This document shows positions 28,117 to 36,777 of a stretch of DNA of 64,000 nucleotides, piece after piece. Source of the DNA: Azoarcus sp. (GTDB lineage Bacteria > Pseudomonadota > Gammaproteobacteria > Burkholderiales > Rhodocyclaceae). Under the pieces are notes generated by a model. The model saw only the letters and a list, made by a program, of their open reading frames with translations. It searched no databases and was not told where the DNA came from. The position numbers and the translations under genes were made by a program. The number at the start of each line of letters is the position of its first letter. The first letter of the stretch is position 1. The stretch covers positions 1-64,000 of the forward strand of contig DYFV01000022.1 in NCBI GenBank assembly GCA_020725025.1. Direction: 5' to 3'.

Positions 28117-29739
28117 ATGTTGCGACTCACTGAACTGAGGCTCCCGCTCGATCACCCGGAGGATGCCCTGAGGGCGGCCATCGTGGCGCGGCTGCGGCTG
28201 GCGCCTGCCGAACTGGTCGACTTCGGCGTGTTCCGCCGCGGCTACGATGCGCGCAAGCGGGGCGCGATCACGCTGATCTACACCGTCGACGTCACGCTGC
28301 GCGACGAGGCGGCCGTGCTGCGGCGCTTCGCCGACGATCCCCACGTCGGTCCCGCCCCCGACACCCGCTATCGTTTCGTCGGCCACGCGCCGGCCGGGTT
28401 CACGGAGCGTCCGGTGGTGATCGGCTTCGGTCCCTGCGGGATCTTCGCCGGCCTGGTGCTGGCGCAGATGGGGTTCCGTCCGATCATCCTCGAGCGCGGC
28501 AAGGCGGTGCGCGAGCGAACCAAGGACACCTGGGGCCTGTGGCGCAGGAACGTGCTCGATCCGGAGTCGAACGTGCAGTTCGGCGAGGGCGGGGCGGGCA
28601 CCTTCTCCGACGGCAAGCTCTACAGCCAGATCAAGGACCCGAAGCACTACGGGCGCAAGGTGCTCACCGAGTTCGTCAAGGCGGGCGCGCCGGAAGAGAT
28701 CCTGTACGTGAGCAAGCCGCACATCGGCACCTTCCGCCTGGTGAGCATGGTCGAGCAGATGCGGGCCGAGATCCAGGCGCTGGGCGGCGAGATCCGCTTC
28801 CAGGCACGGGTGACCGACCTCGTCATCGAGGACGGCCACGTGCGCGCCGTGACGCTGGCCGACGGGGAGACCATCCGCGCCGACCACGTGGTGCTCGCCC
28901 TCGGCCACAGTGCCCGCGACACCTTCGAGATGCTGCACGCGCGTGGGGTGTTCATGGAGGCGAAGCCCTTCTCGGTGGGCTTCCGCGTCGAGCATCCCCA
29001 GTCGCTCATCGACCGGGCACGCTTCGGTCCCAACGCCGGCAACCCGCTGCTGGGCGCCGCGGACTACAAGCTGGTGCATCACGCGAAGAACGGGCGTGCG
29101 GTCTACAGCTTCTGCATGTGCCCGGGGGGCACGGTGGTGGCGGCGACTTCCGAGCCCAACCGTGTGGTCACCAACGGCATGAGCCAGTACTCGCGCAACG
29201 AGCGCAACGCCAACGCCGGGATCGTGGTCGGTATCACCCCTGAGGACTACCCCGGCGGGCCGCTGGCGGGCATCGACTTTCAGCGTCAGTGGGAATCGCG
29301 CGCCTTCGAGCTGGGCGGCGGCACCTACGAGGCGCCGGGGCAACTGGTGGGCGACTTCATCGCCGGGCGTCCGTCCACCGCGCTGGGGGCAGTCGAGCCC
29401 TCTTACAAGCCGGGGGTGAAGCTCGGCGACCTGTCCACCAGCCTGCCGGCCTACGTCATCGCCGCGATTCGCGAGGCGCTGCCCGCCTTCGAGCGGCAGA
29501 TCAAGGGCTTTTCGATGCCCGATGCGGTGCTCACCGGCGTCGAGACGCGTACCTCCTCGCCGGTGCGCATCACCCGCGGCGAGGACCTGCAGAGCGTGAA
29601 CGTCAAGGGTCTGTATCCGGCCGGCGAGGGCGCGGGCTATGCGGGCGGGATCCTGTCGGCGGGCGTGGACGGCATTCGTGTGGCCGAGGCGGTGGCGCAG
29701 GCGATGCTCGCCGGCCACGCCGAGCCGATCCCGGGTTGA
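28117..29739 (+). CDS. FAD-dependent oxidoreductase (uncharacterised dehydrogenase)
   Basis: A 540-residue protein. VVIGFGPCGIFAGLVLAQMG (about 105-124) is the dinucleotide-binding beta-alpha-beta with ILERG ending; NVQFGEGGAGTFSDGKLYS and the C-terminal LYPAGEGAGYAGGILSAGVDGIRVAE are the family's FAD-contact segments, as in the large group of 'NAD(P)/FAD-dependent' proteins with YqhN-like N-terminal domain. The first 100 residues form a small alpha/beta domain. The substrate is unknown. The ATG at 28117 is supported by family length; a -10-like TAGAAT lies at 28054-28059. slyX follows after 14 bases. Confidence 0.85.
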   Translation: MLRLTELRLPLDHPEDALRAAIVARLRLAPAELVDFGVFRRGYDARKRGAITLIYTVDVTLRDEAAVLRRFADDPHVGPAPDTRYRFVGHAPAGFTERPVVIGFGPCGIFAGLVLAQMGFRPIILERGKAVRERTKDTWGLWRRNVLDPESNVQFGEGGAGTFSDGKLYSQIKDPKHYGRKVLTEFVKAGAPEEILYVSKPHIGTFRLVSMVEQMRAEIQALGGEIRFQARVTDLVIEDGHVRAVTLADGETIRADHVVLALGHSARDTFEMLHARGVFMEAKPFSVGFRVEHPQSLIDRARFGPNAGNPLLGAADYKLVHHAKNGRAVYSFCMCPGGTVVAATSEPNRVVTNGMSQYSRNERNANAGIVVGITPEDYPGGPLAGIDFQRQWESRAFELGGGTYEAPGQLVGDFIAGRPSTALGAVEPSYKPGVKLGDLSTSLPAYVIAAIREALPAFERQIKGFSMPDAVLTGVETRTSSPVRITRGEDLQSVNVKGLYPAGEGAGYAGGILSAGVDGIRVAEAVAQAMLAGHAEPIPG

Positions 29740-29753
29740 GTGAAGGAGGCGCC

Positions 29754-29954
29754 GTGGAAGACCGACTGACCCGCATCGAGAGCAAGATCGCGCTGGCGGA
29801 GGATCTGCTGGAGGAGCTCAACCTCACCGTGTATCGCCAGCAGCAACAGATCGACCGGCTGCAGCAGCGGATCGTTCAGCTGCAGCGCCAGCTCGCCGAG
29901 GTCGCGCCGGGCGAGCGGCGCGACCTGCGCGACGAGATCCCGCCCCACTATTGA
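29754..29954 (+). CDS. slyX: SlyX family protein
   Basis: A 66-residue coiled-coil protein: EDRLTRIESKIALAEDLLEE, LNLTVYRQQQQIDRLQQRI and the C-terminal DEIPPHY, all typical of SlyX. It starts with GTG preceded by a strong AAGGAGG ribosome site. Function is unknown. It follows the FAD oxidoreductase gene closely and overlaps the convergent VanZ gene by seven bases. Confidence 0.9.
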   Translation: MEDRLTRIESKIALAEDLLEELNLTVYRQQQQIDRLQQRIVQLQRQLAEVAPGERRDLRDEIPPHY

Positions 29955-30307
29955 GCGCTCGCGCGAAGCCGCCGGAAAACCCGCGCGAGAAGCAGGGCAG
30001 CGGCGACGCCGAGCGTATCCGCGACCCAGTCCCATGGGTCGCCGTGGCGGTGGGCGGTGAGGGACTGCGCGATCTCCATGAGGAGCCCGTGGGCCACGAG
30101 GCCGAGCACGACGGCCCTGTCGTGTCGCGCCCATGCCGCCAGGCCGAGCAGCCCCAGCAGCGCGAAGAGCACTGCGTGCTCCACCTTGTCCTGCCAGTCG
30201 ACGACCTTCGGGACGTCGGGGGCGGGCAGCAGCGCCAGCACGAACACCACTACCAGCGCAAGCGCGAAGGACGCCCGAAGGACCGCCGGGCGGAGGATGA
30301 CGCGCAT
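29948..30307 (-). CDS. VanZ family membrane protein
   Basis: A 119-residue protein with about four helices. The VanZ pattern is visible: WQDKVEHAVLFALLGLLGL, GLLMEIAQSLTAHRHGDPWDWVADTLG. VanZ of Enterococcus raises teicoplanin resistance; most relatives have no known role. It starts four bases after the stop of a small Cys-rich protein gene and is probably the last gene in a four-gene leftward run. Confidence 0.83.
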   Translation of the reverse strand: MRVILRPAVLRASFALALVVVFVLALLPAPDVPKVVDWQDKVEHAVLFALLGLLGLAAWARHDRAVVLGLVAHGLLMEIAQSLTAHRHGDPWDWVADTLGVAAALLLARVFRRLRASAQ

Positions 30308-30311
30308 CGCC

Positions 30312-30527
30312 TCAGCCCCCGTCGCCTTCCAGCATCATCCACGGCACCCACTGGCCGCAGGCGTTGCGCGGTCCCCGCAGCGAGCCGTGCCACGGCCCCT
30401 CGACACAGGGGCCCTTGTCGGCGTCCTCGTCGTACTCGATGGTGCCGGGTACCGCGCCCGGGCGGCGCGCGCCGCCCCAGCGGTTGCACGACAGGCAGCG
30501 CTTGCGTTCCACGGGATGGACGGCCAT
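30312..30527 (-). CDS. Small Cys-containing conserved protein
   Basis: A 71-residue protein with CLSC near the start and two further Cys (GPCVEGPW and NACGQWVPW), so four Cys could bind zinc. Trp and Gly are frequent. I recall similar short proteins in Thauera/Azoarcus genomes, but no family name. It lies 15 bases after the thioredoxin-like gene and four before VanZ. Confidence 0.55.
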   Translation of the reverse strand: MAVHPVERKRCLSCNRWGGARRPGAVPGTIEYDEDADKGPCVEGPWHGSLRGPRNACGQWVPWMMLEGDGG

Positions 30528-30542
30528 CGGAGCGGGAGCCCC

Positions 30543-30938
30543 TCACCCGCGGCTGCGGGCGCGCCCGGCGAGCGCCGTGCGCACGTCGGCCACCTCCTGC
30601 CAGCCTCGGCGCTCGGCGCTGGCCGCGGCGTATCGTTGCACTTCTTCCGCGGACAAGGCCGCCAGCGTCTCCACGGTGCGCTCCAGGTGCTGCGCCTGCG
30701 GCAGCATCGGACCGAGGAAGAGCACCGTGTCGGCGCGCAGGATGAGCACCGTCGGGAAAGTCTCCACTTCGATGTCGCCGAACCATTCGGCGTCGTCCTC
30801 CACGTCCACCCAGTGGAAGCCGGCCTCCGGGTGCGCGGCGGCGACGGCATCGAAGGTGCCGCGGTAGCTGCGGCAGGTGCCGCACCAGTCGGCGCAAAGG
30901 CAAAGCACGAGAAAGTCGGGGAGGTGGAGCGTGGTCAT
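30543..30938 (-). CDS. Thioredoxin-like protein
   Basis: A 131-residue thioredoxin fold. The redox motif is CADWCGTC, in which WCGTC supplies the CxxC pair; the cis-Pro loop is VETFPTVLIL. No signal peptide is seen, so it is probably cytoplasmic. A third Cys precedes the motif (LCLCADWC). The ATG at 30938 was chosen because residues upstream lack similarity. It follows the 222-residue membrane-anchored gene by 31 bases. Confidence 0.82.
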   Translation of the reverse strand: MTTLHLPDFLVLCLCADWCGTCRSYRGTFDAVAAAHPEAGFHWVDVEDDAEWFGDIEVETFPTVLILRADTVLFLGPMLPQAQHLERTVETLAALSAEEVQRYAAASAERRGWQEVADVRTALAGRARSRG

Positions 30939-30969
30939 CGGCGGGGGGGAAGAAGCGTGCGGTCCAATG

Positions 30970-31638
30970 CTACTGCGTGACGGGCTGGAGCGGGGTGGCG
31001 AGTCGCTCGAAGTCGCGGGGCGGGACGTACTGCAGCACCTCCTTCCCCTTGGCGTCCAGCGTGAGATCGAGACCGATCTCCGGGTAGAGGAAATGCTCCA
31101 TGTGTTCGGCACTGCGCACGCGCTTTGCCGGCGGACCGAAGCGCTGCAACACCACTTCCTCGTCCAGGTTGGCCGAGGGGATCAGGGTGAGCGCGCGGAT
31201 GGGCGCGGCATGGGCCAGCGCGAGATCCTCGGCAGCGAGGCTGTAGCGGCGCGTGGTGCTCTCCATGTACTCCGCCTTGGGAGCGCGCTCGCGCATGCCG
31301 GCCACGGTGTCCGGGGCGGCCTCAAGGGTCAGGATGAGCTTCCCGGTGACGTAGCCCAGCGTGACGGATTCGAAGTAGGCTTCCAGGGAACCGGCCTGGC
31401 CCGGGGCCGCCACGATGGCCACCTGCATGTCCTGGCCGAGGCGCTCGCGCGCCTCGCTCAGGGTGCTCATGCCGAGGGTGAGTCCGAACACGCGGGAGTT
31501 GCCGTCCGGCAGAGGCTCCACCTGCCACGGCAGGCCGGTCTCGGGTGCCGGCGGCCGATCGTCGTCCGCCAGGAGAAAGAGGAGAGGGGCGAGGATCGCG
31601 GCGAGGACGAGCGCGGCAATGGCGGCGACCAGTTTCAT
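30970..31638 (-). CDS. Hypothetical membrane-anchored protein
   Basis: A 222-residue protein with an N-terminal helix (LVAAIAALVLAAILAPLLFLLA), then a soluble domain that I cannot name. It contains LTLGMSTLSEARERLGQDM, a segment like those that begin SmpA/OmlA-type or similar small domains, and a C-terminal LYPEIGLDLTLDAKGKEVLQYV. The ATG at 31638 gives a compact signal anchor; an earlier ATG adds 15 residues. Probably exposed to the periplasm. Confidence 0.6.
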   Translation of the reverse strand: MKLVAAIAALVLAAILAPLLFLLADDDRPPAPETGLPWQVEPLPDGNSRVFGLTLGMSTLSEARERLGQDMQVAIVAAPGQAGSLEAYFESVTLGYVTGKLILTLEAAPDTVAGMRERAPKAEYMESTTRRYSLAAEDLALAHAAPIRALTLIPSANLDEEVVLQRFGPPAKRVRSAEHMEHFLYPEIGLDLTLDAKGKEVLQYVPPRDFERLATPLQPVTQ

Positions 31639-31810
31639 CGGCAGAGTCCGCAGTGGCGCGGCGAGGAATGGATGGGGCGCCATTGTCGCCGCATCCGGGG
31701 CCTGGGGGAAACCCGAATCGCCGTTCGCGGAACGCGCGAGCGGCAGGCATGATCAATGACGTTGAGCTGGCCAGGGGGCCGGAAGGCGAAATTGCCGGAG
31801 GAGGATGGGG

Positions 31811-32950
31811 ATGACTATGCGAACGATCGCCGCGATAGCGGCGGCGGCCTGCCTCGCCCTGGGAGCGGGCCGCGGACTGGCGGGAGAGACTGCTGCCGTG
31901 CGTTCGGCGGCGGGGCCGCTCGAAGTGACGACCGTCGCGCGGGGACTGCAGACCCCGTGGTCGCTCGCTTTTCTGCCCGATGGGCGGATGCTGGTCGCCG
32001 AGCGGCCGGGACGGATGCGAATCGTGTCGACCTCCGGCGAGGTCTCGGAGCCGATCGCCGGTCTGCCGGAGGTCCACGCGCGTGGCCAGGGGGGATTGCT
32101 CGATGTGGTGCTCGGACCGGATTACGCTCGCGACGGGAGCATCTTCTTCTCCTTCGCTCAGCCCACCGGCGTGGGGGCGCGCACGGCGGTGGCGCGCGCG
32201 CGGCTCGATGTCGAGCGGTCGAGGCTGACCGACCTGCGGGTGATCTTCGCGCAGAACGAAGATCCGCCGAGCAACAACCACTGGGGCTCGCGCCTGGTCT
32301 TTGCCCGCGACGGCACGCTCTACGTGACGCTCGGCGACCGCTACACGCATCGCGCCCGCGCGCAGGTGCTGGACAGCCATTTGGGCAAGGTGGTGCGCAT
32401 CCGGCCCGACGGCAGCGTCCCGCCGGACAATCCCTTCGTAGGGCGCGCGGGCGTGCAGCCGGAGATCTGGTCGTACGGCCACCGCAACGTGCAGGGCGCG
32501 GCGCTGCACCCGGCGACCGGTGTGTTGTGGGCCCACGAGCACGGGCCGCAGGGCGGCGACGAGGTGAATCGCGTCCTTGGGGGCCGAAACTACGGCTGGC
32601 CCGTCATCACCTTCGGGCGCGAATACGTGACGGGGTTCAAGATCGGCGAGGGGACCGAGCGCGCCGACGTGGAGCCGCCGCGCCACCAGTGGACGCCCTC
32701 CATCGCGCCGTCCGGCATGGCTTTCTACACCGGCGGCGCGTATCCGCAGTGGAAGGGCGACCTCTTCGTCGGTGCTCTGCGCGGAAGCATGCTGGTGCGG
32801 CTCGAGCTCGACGGCGACCGGGTGGTGCGCGAGGAGCGGCTCCTCACCGAGCTCGGCAAGCGCATCCGCGATGTGCGCCAGGGGCCGGACGGGAAGCTCT
32901 ACCTGCTCGACGAGAGCGAGGGGCGCATCCTGCGGCTGGATCCACGCTGA
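31811..32950 (+). CDS. PQQ-dependent sugar dehydrogenase (Asd/YliI type)
   Basis: A 379-residue secreted six-bladed beta-propeller. The signal peptide covers about residues 1-25. Family blocks are LQTPWSLAFLPDGRMLVAER, GQGGLLDVVLGPDY, NNHWGSRLVFARDGTLYVT, SYGHRNVQGAALHPATGVLW with catalytic His and HEHGPQGGDEVN. Enzymes of this type oxidise aldose sugars with PQQ in the periplasm. No PQQ synthesis genes are in the window. The ATG at 31811 is well placed behind GGAGGAGGA. It stands alone. Confidence 0.9.
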   Translation: MTMRTIAAIAAAACLALGAGRGLAGETAAVRSAAGPLEVTTVARGLQTPWSLAFLPDGRMLVAERPGRMRIVSTSGEVSEPIAGLPEVHARGQGGLLDVVLGPDYARDGSIFFSFAQPTGVGARTAVARARLDVERSRLTDLRVIFAQNEDPPSNNHWGSRLVFARDGTLYVTLGDRYTHRARAQVLDSHLGKVVRIRPDGSVPPDNPFVGRAGVQPEIWSYGHRNVQGAALHPATGVLWAHEHGPQGGDEVNRVLGGRNYGWPVITFGREYVTGFKIGEGTERADVEPPRHQWTPSIAPSGMAFYTGGAYPQWKGDLFVGALRGSMLVRLELDGDRVVREERLLTELGKRIRDVRQGPDGKLYLLDESEGRILRLDPR

Positions 32951-32978
32951 GCCGCCGCAGGGCCTGCCCGGCGGCCCT

Positions 32979-33407
32979 TCACGGGCCCACCTTCTCCCTG
33001 AAGCTGCCCGGTACCGGCGCGATCTTGCGCGCGGCATAGTCGAAGAAGACGATCCCGGTCTTGCCGCGGGCGACGTCGCGGCCGGTGGCCCGCTCACGGA
33101 CGCGATAGGCCAGATCGCAGCCGTACTTGTTGAAGTCGGCCGCGGCCATCTCGAACACCAGGGTTTCGCCGTGGAAGGCCTCGGAGAGGTACTGGACCGC
33201 GGCGTCGGCGATGACGATCCCCACCGAGCCCTCGACCTGCGTCTGCTTCATGTCCAGCGCGGCGAAGAAGCGCTCCCGCGCCTCCGATACGAGGGTGAGC
33301 AGTTGGGCGTTGTCCAGGTGACCCGCTTCGTTGATGTGGCTCTGGTAGATCTGCAACTCGGTGCTGAAGGGAAACCGCTCGGGCAAGTCGATCTGGATAC
33401 GGGGCAT
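32979..33407 (-). CDS. Acyl-CoA thioesterase-like protein (hotdog fold)
   Basis: A 142-residue 4HBT-type hotdog protein. The pattern includes IYQSHINEAGHLDNAQLLTLVSEAR with the Asn/Asp catalytic region and ADAAVQYLSEAFHGETLVFEM. It may be a thioesterase for short or aromatic acyl-CoAs. It starts with ATG at 33407 and is divergent from the next hydrolase gene. Confidence 0.8.
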   Translation of the reverse strand: MPRIQIDLPERFPFSTELQIYQSHINEAGHLDNAQLLTLVSEARERFFAALDMKQTQVEGSVGIVIADAAVQYLSEAFHGETLVFEMAAADFNKYGCDLAYRVRERATGRDVARGKTGIVFFDYAARKIAPVPGSFREKVGP

Positions 33408-33542
33408 GGGTGCAGGGGACTCGTGGCTTCGGATCCGGGATGATACCGGAGGCGCGGCCCGGTTCAGGGCGAGCGATTCATGAACTCGAATGGTCCGGCC
33501 CAGTCACTGGTTGGAATGCCAACGCCAGGGGAGGTGCGCGAG

Positions 33543-34247
33543 ATGGAAAGAACGAATCTGCTGTTTCTGCCGGGGCTGCTCAACGATGCCTCGCTCTTCG
33601 AGCAGCAGGTCGCGGTGCTGTCGGAGATGGCGCGGGTCGAGGTCGCCGATCTGACCCGCTCGGATACGATCGCCGCGCTGGCCCGGGATGCGCTCGCCCA
33701 GGCACCCGGCGAGCGCTTCGCATTGGCCGGCCTGTCGATGGGCGGCTACGTGGCGATGGAGATCATGCGCCAGGCGCCCGAGCGTGTTCTCGCGCTCGCG
33801 CTGCTCGACACCAGCGCGCGCCCCGATACCCGCGAGACCACCGTGGCGCGCCACGAACTGATGGCGCTGGCCGAGACGGACTTCCCGGCAGTCGTCGAGC
33901 GTCTCCTGCCGCGGCTGTCGCATCCGGACCGGGTGGATGCGCCAGAGGTGCGCGGCGTGATCCAGTCCATGGCGTCGAGCCTCGGCAAGGAGGTGTTTCT
34001 TCGCCAGCAGCGCGCGATCATCGGGCGCATCGACAGCCGGCCGTCGCTGGCGGCCATCCGCTGTCCGACGCTGGTCCTGTGCGGGCGGGAGGACATCATC
34101 ACCCCGCCCGATGTCCACGAAGAGATCGCCGCCCGCGTTCCTGGTGCCCGCCTGGAGATCATCGACGCCTGCGGACATCTCTCGCCGCTCGATCAACCCC
34201 AGCGGGTGACCGAGCTCTTGCGCGACTGGCTGAAGGCCGCGGCCTGA
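33543..34247 (+). CDS. Alpha/beta hydrolase
   Basis: A 234-residue hydrolase from the ATG at 33543, which has a GGGGAGG ribosome site eight bases before it; earlier in-frame ATGs at 33480 and 33516 add unconserved residues. Motifs are LLFLPGLLNDASLFEQQV, the elbow GLSMGGYVAMEI with Ser, CGREDIITPPDV with Asp and CGHLSPLDQP with His. It looks like an esterase/lactonase-like member, substrate unknown. It is a single gene. Confidence 0.83.
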   Translation: MERTNLLFLPGLLNDASLFEQQVAVLSEMARVEVADLTRSDTIAALARDALAQAPGERFALAGLSMGGYVAMEIMRQAPERVLALALLDTSARPDTRETTVARHELMALAETDFPAVVERLLPRLSHPDRVDAPEVRGVIQSMASSLGKEVFLRQQRAIIGRIDSRPSLAAIRCPTLVLCGREDIITPPDVHEEIAARVPGARLEIIDACGHLSPLDQPQRVTELLRDWLKAAA

Positions 34248-34311
34248 TCGGGGCGGCCGCCGTCGGCGGGCAGGACGCCCAAGGCGCCTGCCGGAAGACG
34301 GTAGGGACGTC

Positions 34312-35319
34312 TCAAGCGAGGCGGGGGGTGCTGCGCCGCCGCCGTCCGGTGGTGGCCCAGGCGGCCGCCAGGGCGAGCACCAGCAGCGACCATGCGGCCG
34401 GCTCGGGCACCTGTTGAGGCAGTTGGGCGAACAGCAGGCCGCCCAGCAGGCTATGGGCCGCAGTCGTGGGATGGACCTCGTCGAAGAAGAGAAAGCCCGG
34501 GCAGCCGGCCGCGACCACCGCGGGACCGGCCGCGATGCAGGGCTCGGTGACGTTGGTGAAGCCGAACGCGGCCGGGTCGGCGGCGAGGCTTTCCACCAGG
34601 CCTGCCACGTCGAACATCATCAGGTCGATGAGGGCGTCGTCGCGTACCGCGTCGAGCGCCTCCGCCAGGGCCGCGTTGAAGGCGATGGACACGGCCGCCA
34701 TCGCGGCCTGCACCTCCGGGCTCTGGGCGAGCCCGAACGGCGTCAGGGCGAGGTTGGGCATGTTGAGCACCAGCAGGTCGTCGCCGCCTGCCGCGGCGAG
34801 CAGCCCCACGGCCGTCGCGATGTTGGTCACCGCGTTCTCCAGAGTGGTCGCGAGATTCTCGCCCTCCGCGAATGCGAGGAAGAAGTCGTTCGACCCGGCC
34901 CACACCATGAAGAGCGAGGTGGCCGGATCGAAACTCGGCGGAGCGGCGGTGAAGCTGCCGACCTGGGTGAGGAGGCCGGTGTTCTCCAGCGTCGCAGGCA
35001 GGCCGGGGGGATCGCCGATTTCGAAGCTGTAGTTGCGGGTGCCGGTGGTGGCGCCGCCCACCGCGTAGTTCGTCCCGCCGAGTTCGGAGGGGGCGAGCGG
35101 TATGCCGAGGTGGCCGGCCAGGTATTCGACGGCGACCGGGCCGTTCGAGAAGCGCTGTGCGTAGGGGGGCGAAGGCGGCCAGGTGCCGCCGCTTATGGCG
35201 AAGGCGTTGCCGCTGTCCATGAGGCTGTCGCCGAAGGCGAACAGTGAGGTGTATCCGGCATACGCGAGGGTAGGGCTTCCGCAGCAGAAGGCGACGATGA
35301 GAAGCAGGGCACGAGTCAT
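34312..35319 (-). CDS. Secreted GDSL esterase with PEP-CTERM sorting signal
   Basis: A 335-residue SGNH hydrolase with a signal peptide (MTRALLLIVAFCCGSPTLAYA). Block I is FAFGDSLMDSGNA with nucleophile Ser32, block III is WAGSNDFF and block V is DEVHPT with the catalytic Asp and His. The C-terminus has VPEP (304-307), a hydrophobic helix and an RRRR cluster, the PEP-CTERM tripartite signal cleaved by exosortase EpsH/XrtA-type enzymes that accompany exopolysaccharide loci in floc- and biofilm-forming bacteria. The exosortase must be encoded elsewhere. The ATG at 35319 has GGAG nine bases upstream; a sigma-54-like element lies further upstream. Confidence 0.9.
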   Translation of the reverse strand: MTRALLLIVAFCCGSPTLAYAGYTSLFAFGDSLMDSGNAFAISGGTWPPSPPYAQRFSNGPVAVEYLAGHLGIPLAPSELGGTNYAVGGATTGTRNYSFEIGDPPGLPATLENTGLLTQVGSFTAAPPSFDPATSLFMVWAGSNDFFLAFAEGENLATTLENAVTNIATAVGLLAAAGGDDLLVLNMPNLALTPFGLAQSPEVQAAMAAVSIAFNAALAEALDAVRDDALIDLMMFDVAGLVESLAADPAAFGFTNVTEPCIAAGPAVVAAGCPGFLFFDEVHPTTAAHSLLGGLLFAQLPQQVPEPAAWSLLVLALAAAWATTGRRRRSTPRLA

Positions 35320-35368
35320 GGTCCAGAAACTCCAGAAATCGAGGTGACGCGTCGAAGCGCGTGAGGGC

Positions 35369-35390
35369 ATGCTAAGCAATTAGCATACCC
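35369..35390 (-). promoter_or_regulatory. Sigma-54-like promoter upstream of the PEP-CTERM gene
   Basis: Read leftward, GGGTATGCTAATTGCT (35390-35375) has GG and GC separated by ten bases, with TTGC intact, as in the -24/-12 consensus TGGCAC-N5-TTGC. The start site would be near 35365, about 45 bases before the ATG. Part of it also forms a dyad, ATGCTAA/TTAGCAT (35369-35386). PEP-CTERM genes in Zoogloea are known to depend on RpoN with PrsK/PrsR, which gives this weak match meaning. Confidence 0.5.
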
Positions 35391-35599
35391 TGGGGCGGAA
35401 GCCCTTGCCGGGCCGGGGAATCTCACCCACAGGCGGGAACGGGGCGGCTTTCGCAATAGCGAATTTGTAAGAAAATCCGACATCGAGCTGCGCCCTCGGT
35501 GGCGCCATGCAGATCCTCCCACGCAGCCGGACGCCGCAACTGGCGCGCGCTCCCCGCGGTGCTAGATTGAAGTCGGGGCAACTGACGGAGGGACCGATC

Positions 35600-36604
35600 A
35601 TGAGAGCGCTTATCGGCTTTCTCGTGGCGGCGCTGCTGGCGGCAGCTCCGCTTTCCGCGGCTGCGGCCGATCCGATCGTGATTCGCTTCAGCCACGTAGT
35701 GGCCCAGGACGCACCCAAGGGACGCGCAGCCGAGCACTTCGCGCAGCTCGTCGCCGAACGCAGCGGCGGGCTGGTGCGCGTCGAGGTCTATCCGAACAGC
35801 CGGCTCTACGGCGACCGCGACGAGATGGCCGCGCTGCAGGCAGGCCACGTGGAGATGCTGGCGCCCTCGCTGTCGAAGATCAAGGTGCTGCGCCGAACCG
35901 AGTTCGAGGTCTTCGATCTGCCCTACCTGTTTCCCGACGTCGCGGCGGTGCATCGCGTGACCCAGGGGCCGATAGGCAGGGAACTGCTCGACGGGATGGC
36001 GGAGCATGGCGTGATCGGGCTCGCCTTCTGGGACAACGGCTTCAAGCAGATGAGCGCCGACAGGCTGCTGCGGCGTCCACAGGACGTGGAGGGCCTGGTC
36101 ATGCGCATCCAGCCCTCCAGGGTGCTGGAGGCACAGATGAAGGCCCTCGGCGCACGTCCGCTGACGATCGATTTCAGCGAGGTCTACACTTCCCTGCGGA
36201 CGGGGGTGGTGAACGGGACGGAGAATCCGCCTTCCAACTTCTACACGCAGAACATGCACCTCGCCCAAAGCCACCTGACGCTCACCGATCACGGTTGGCT
36301 GGGCTACGCGGTGCTGGCGAACCGCAAGTTCTGGGAAGGGCTGCCGCCGGCCTTGCGCACCGTCCTGGAGCAGGCGATGCGCGAGGCCACCGCCTACGCC
36401 AACGAGGCGGCGCTCGAGGACAATCGTGCAGCCATCGAGGCGGTGAAAGCCTCCGGGCGCACCCGGGTGATCGAGCTCACCCCCGAAGAGAAGCTCGCAT
36501 GGCGCCTCGCCCTGGCGCCGGTTCACGAGGAGGCGCAGGGGCGCATCCCCAGGGCCCTCGTCGAGCGCATCTACGAGGCGAGCGGGTACTCGCCGCCCCA
36601 GTGA
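35600..36604 (+). CDS. TRAP transporter substrate-binding protein (DctP type)
   Basis: A 334-residue periplasmic protein with signal peptide (MRALIGFLVAALLAAAPLSAAAA). Family blocks are IRFSHVVAQDAPKGRAAEHF, VEVYPNSRLYGDRDEMAALQ, FWDNGFKQMSADR, the ligand-binding Arg region VMRIQPSRVLEAQ and VYTSLRTGVVNGTENP. DctP proteins bind organic acids such as C4-dicarboxylates and deliver them to DctQM. No DctQ or DctM lies beside it. The ATG at 35600 follows a GGAGGG ribosome site. Confidence 0.92.
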   Translation: MRALIGFLVAALLAAAPLSAAAADPIVIRFSHVVAQDAPKGRAAEHFAQLVAERSGGLVRVEVYPNSRLYGDRDEMAALQAGHVEMLAPSLSKIKVLRRTEFEVFDLPYLFPDVAAVHRVTQGPIGRELLDGMAEHGVIGLAFWDNGFKQMSADRLLRRPQDVEGLVMRIQPSRVLEAQMKALGARPLTIDFSEVYTSLRTGVVNGTENPPSNFYTQNMHLAQSHLTLTDHGWLGYAVLANRKFWEGLPPALRTVLEQAMREATAYANEAALEDNRAAIEAVKASGRTRVIELTPEEKLAWRLALAPVHEEAQGRIPRALVERIYEASGYSPPQ

Positions 36605-36777
36605 GGGGTGCCCGGCCCGGCGCTGTCGAAGCCATGCCGGTGCGCGGGGCGGCGGCGCCAGGCAGGCACGTGTGACCGAATTGTTATGCGGCGATCGAAT
36701 TGCGGACGTAATATCTCGCGGTCTTCTTCATGCTGTCTGCAAGCCTCGCCCTCTCATGGGTGCGGCGCGACTCGAGT

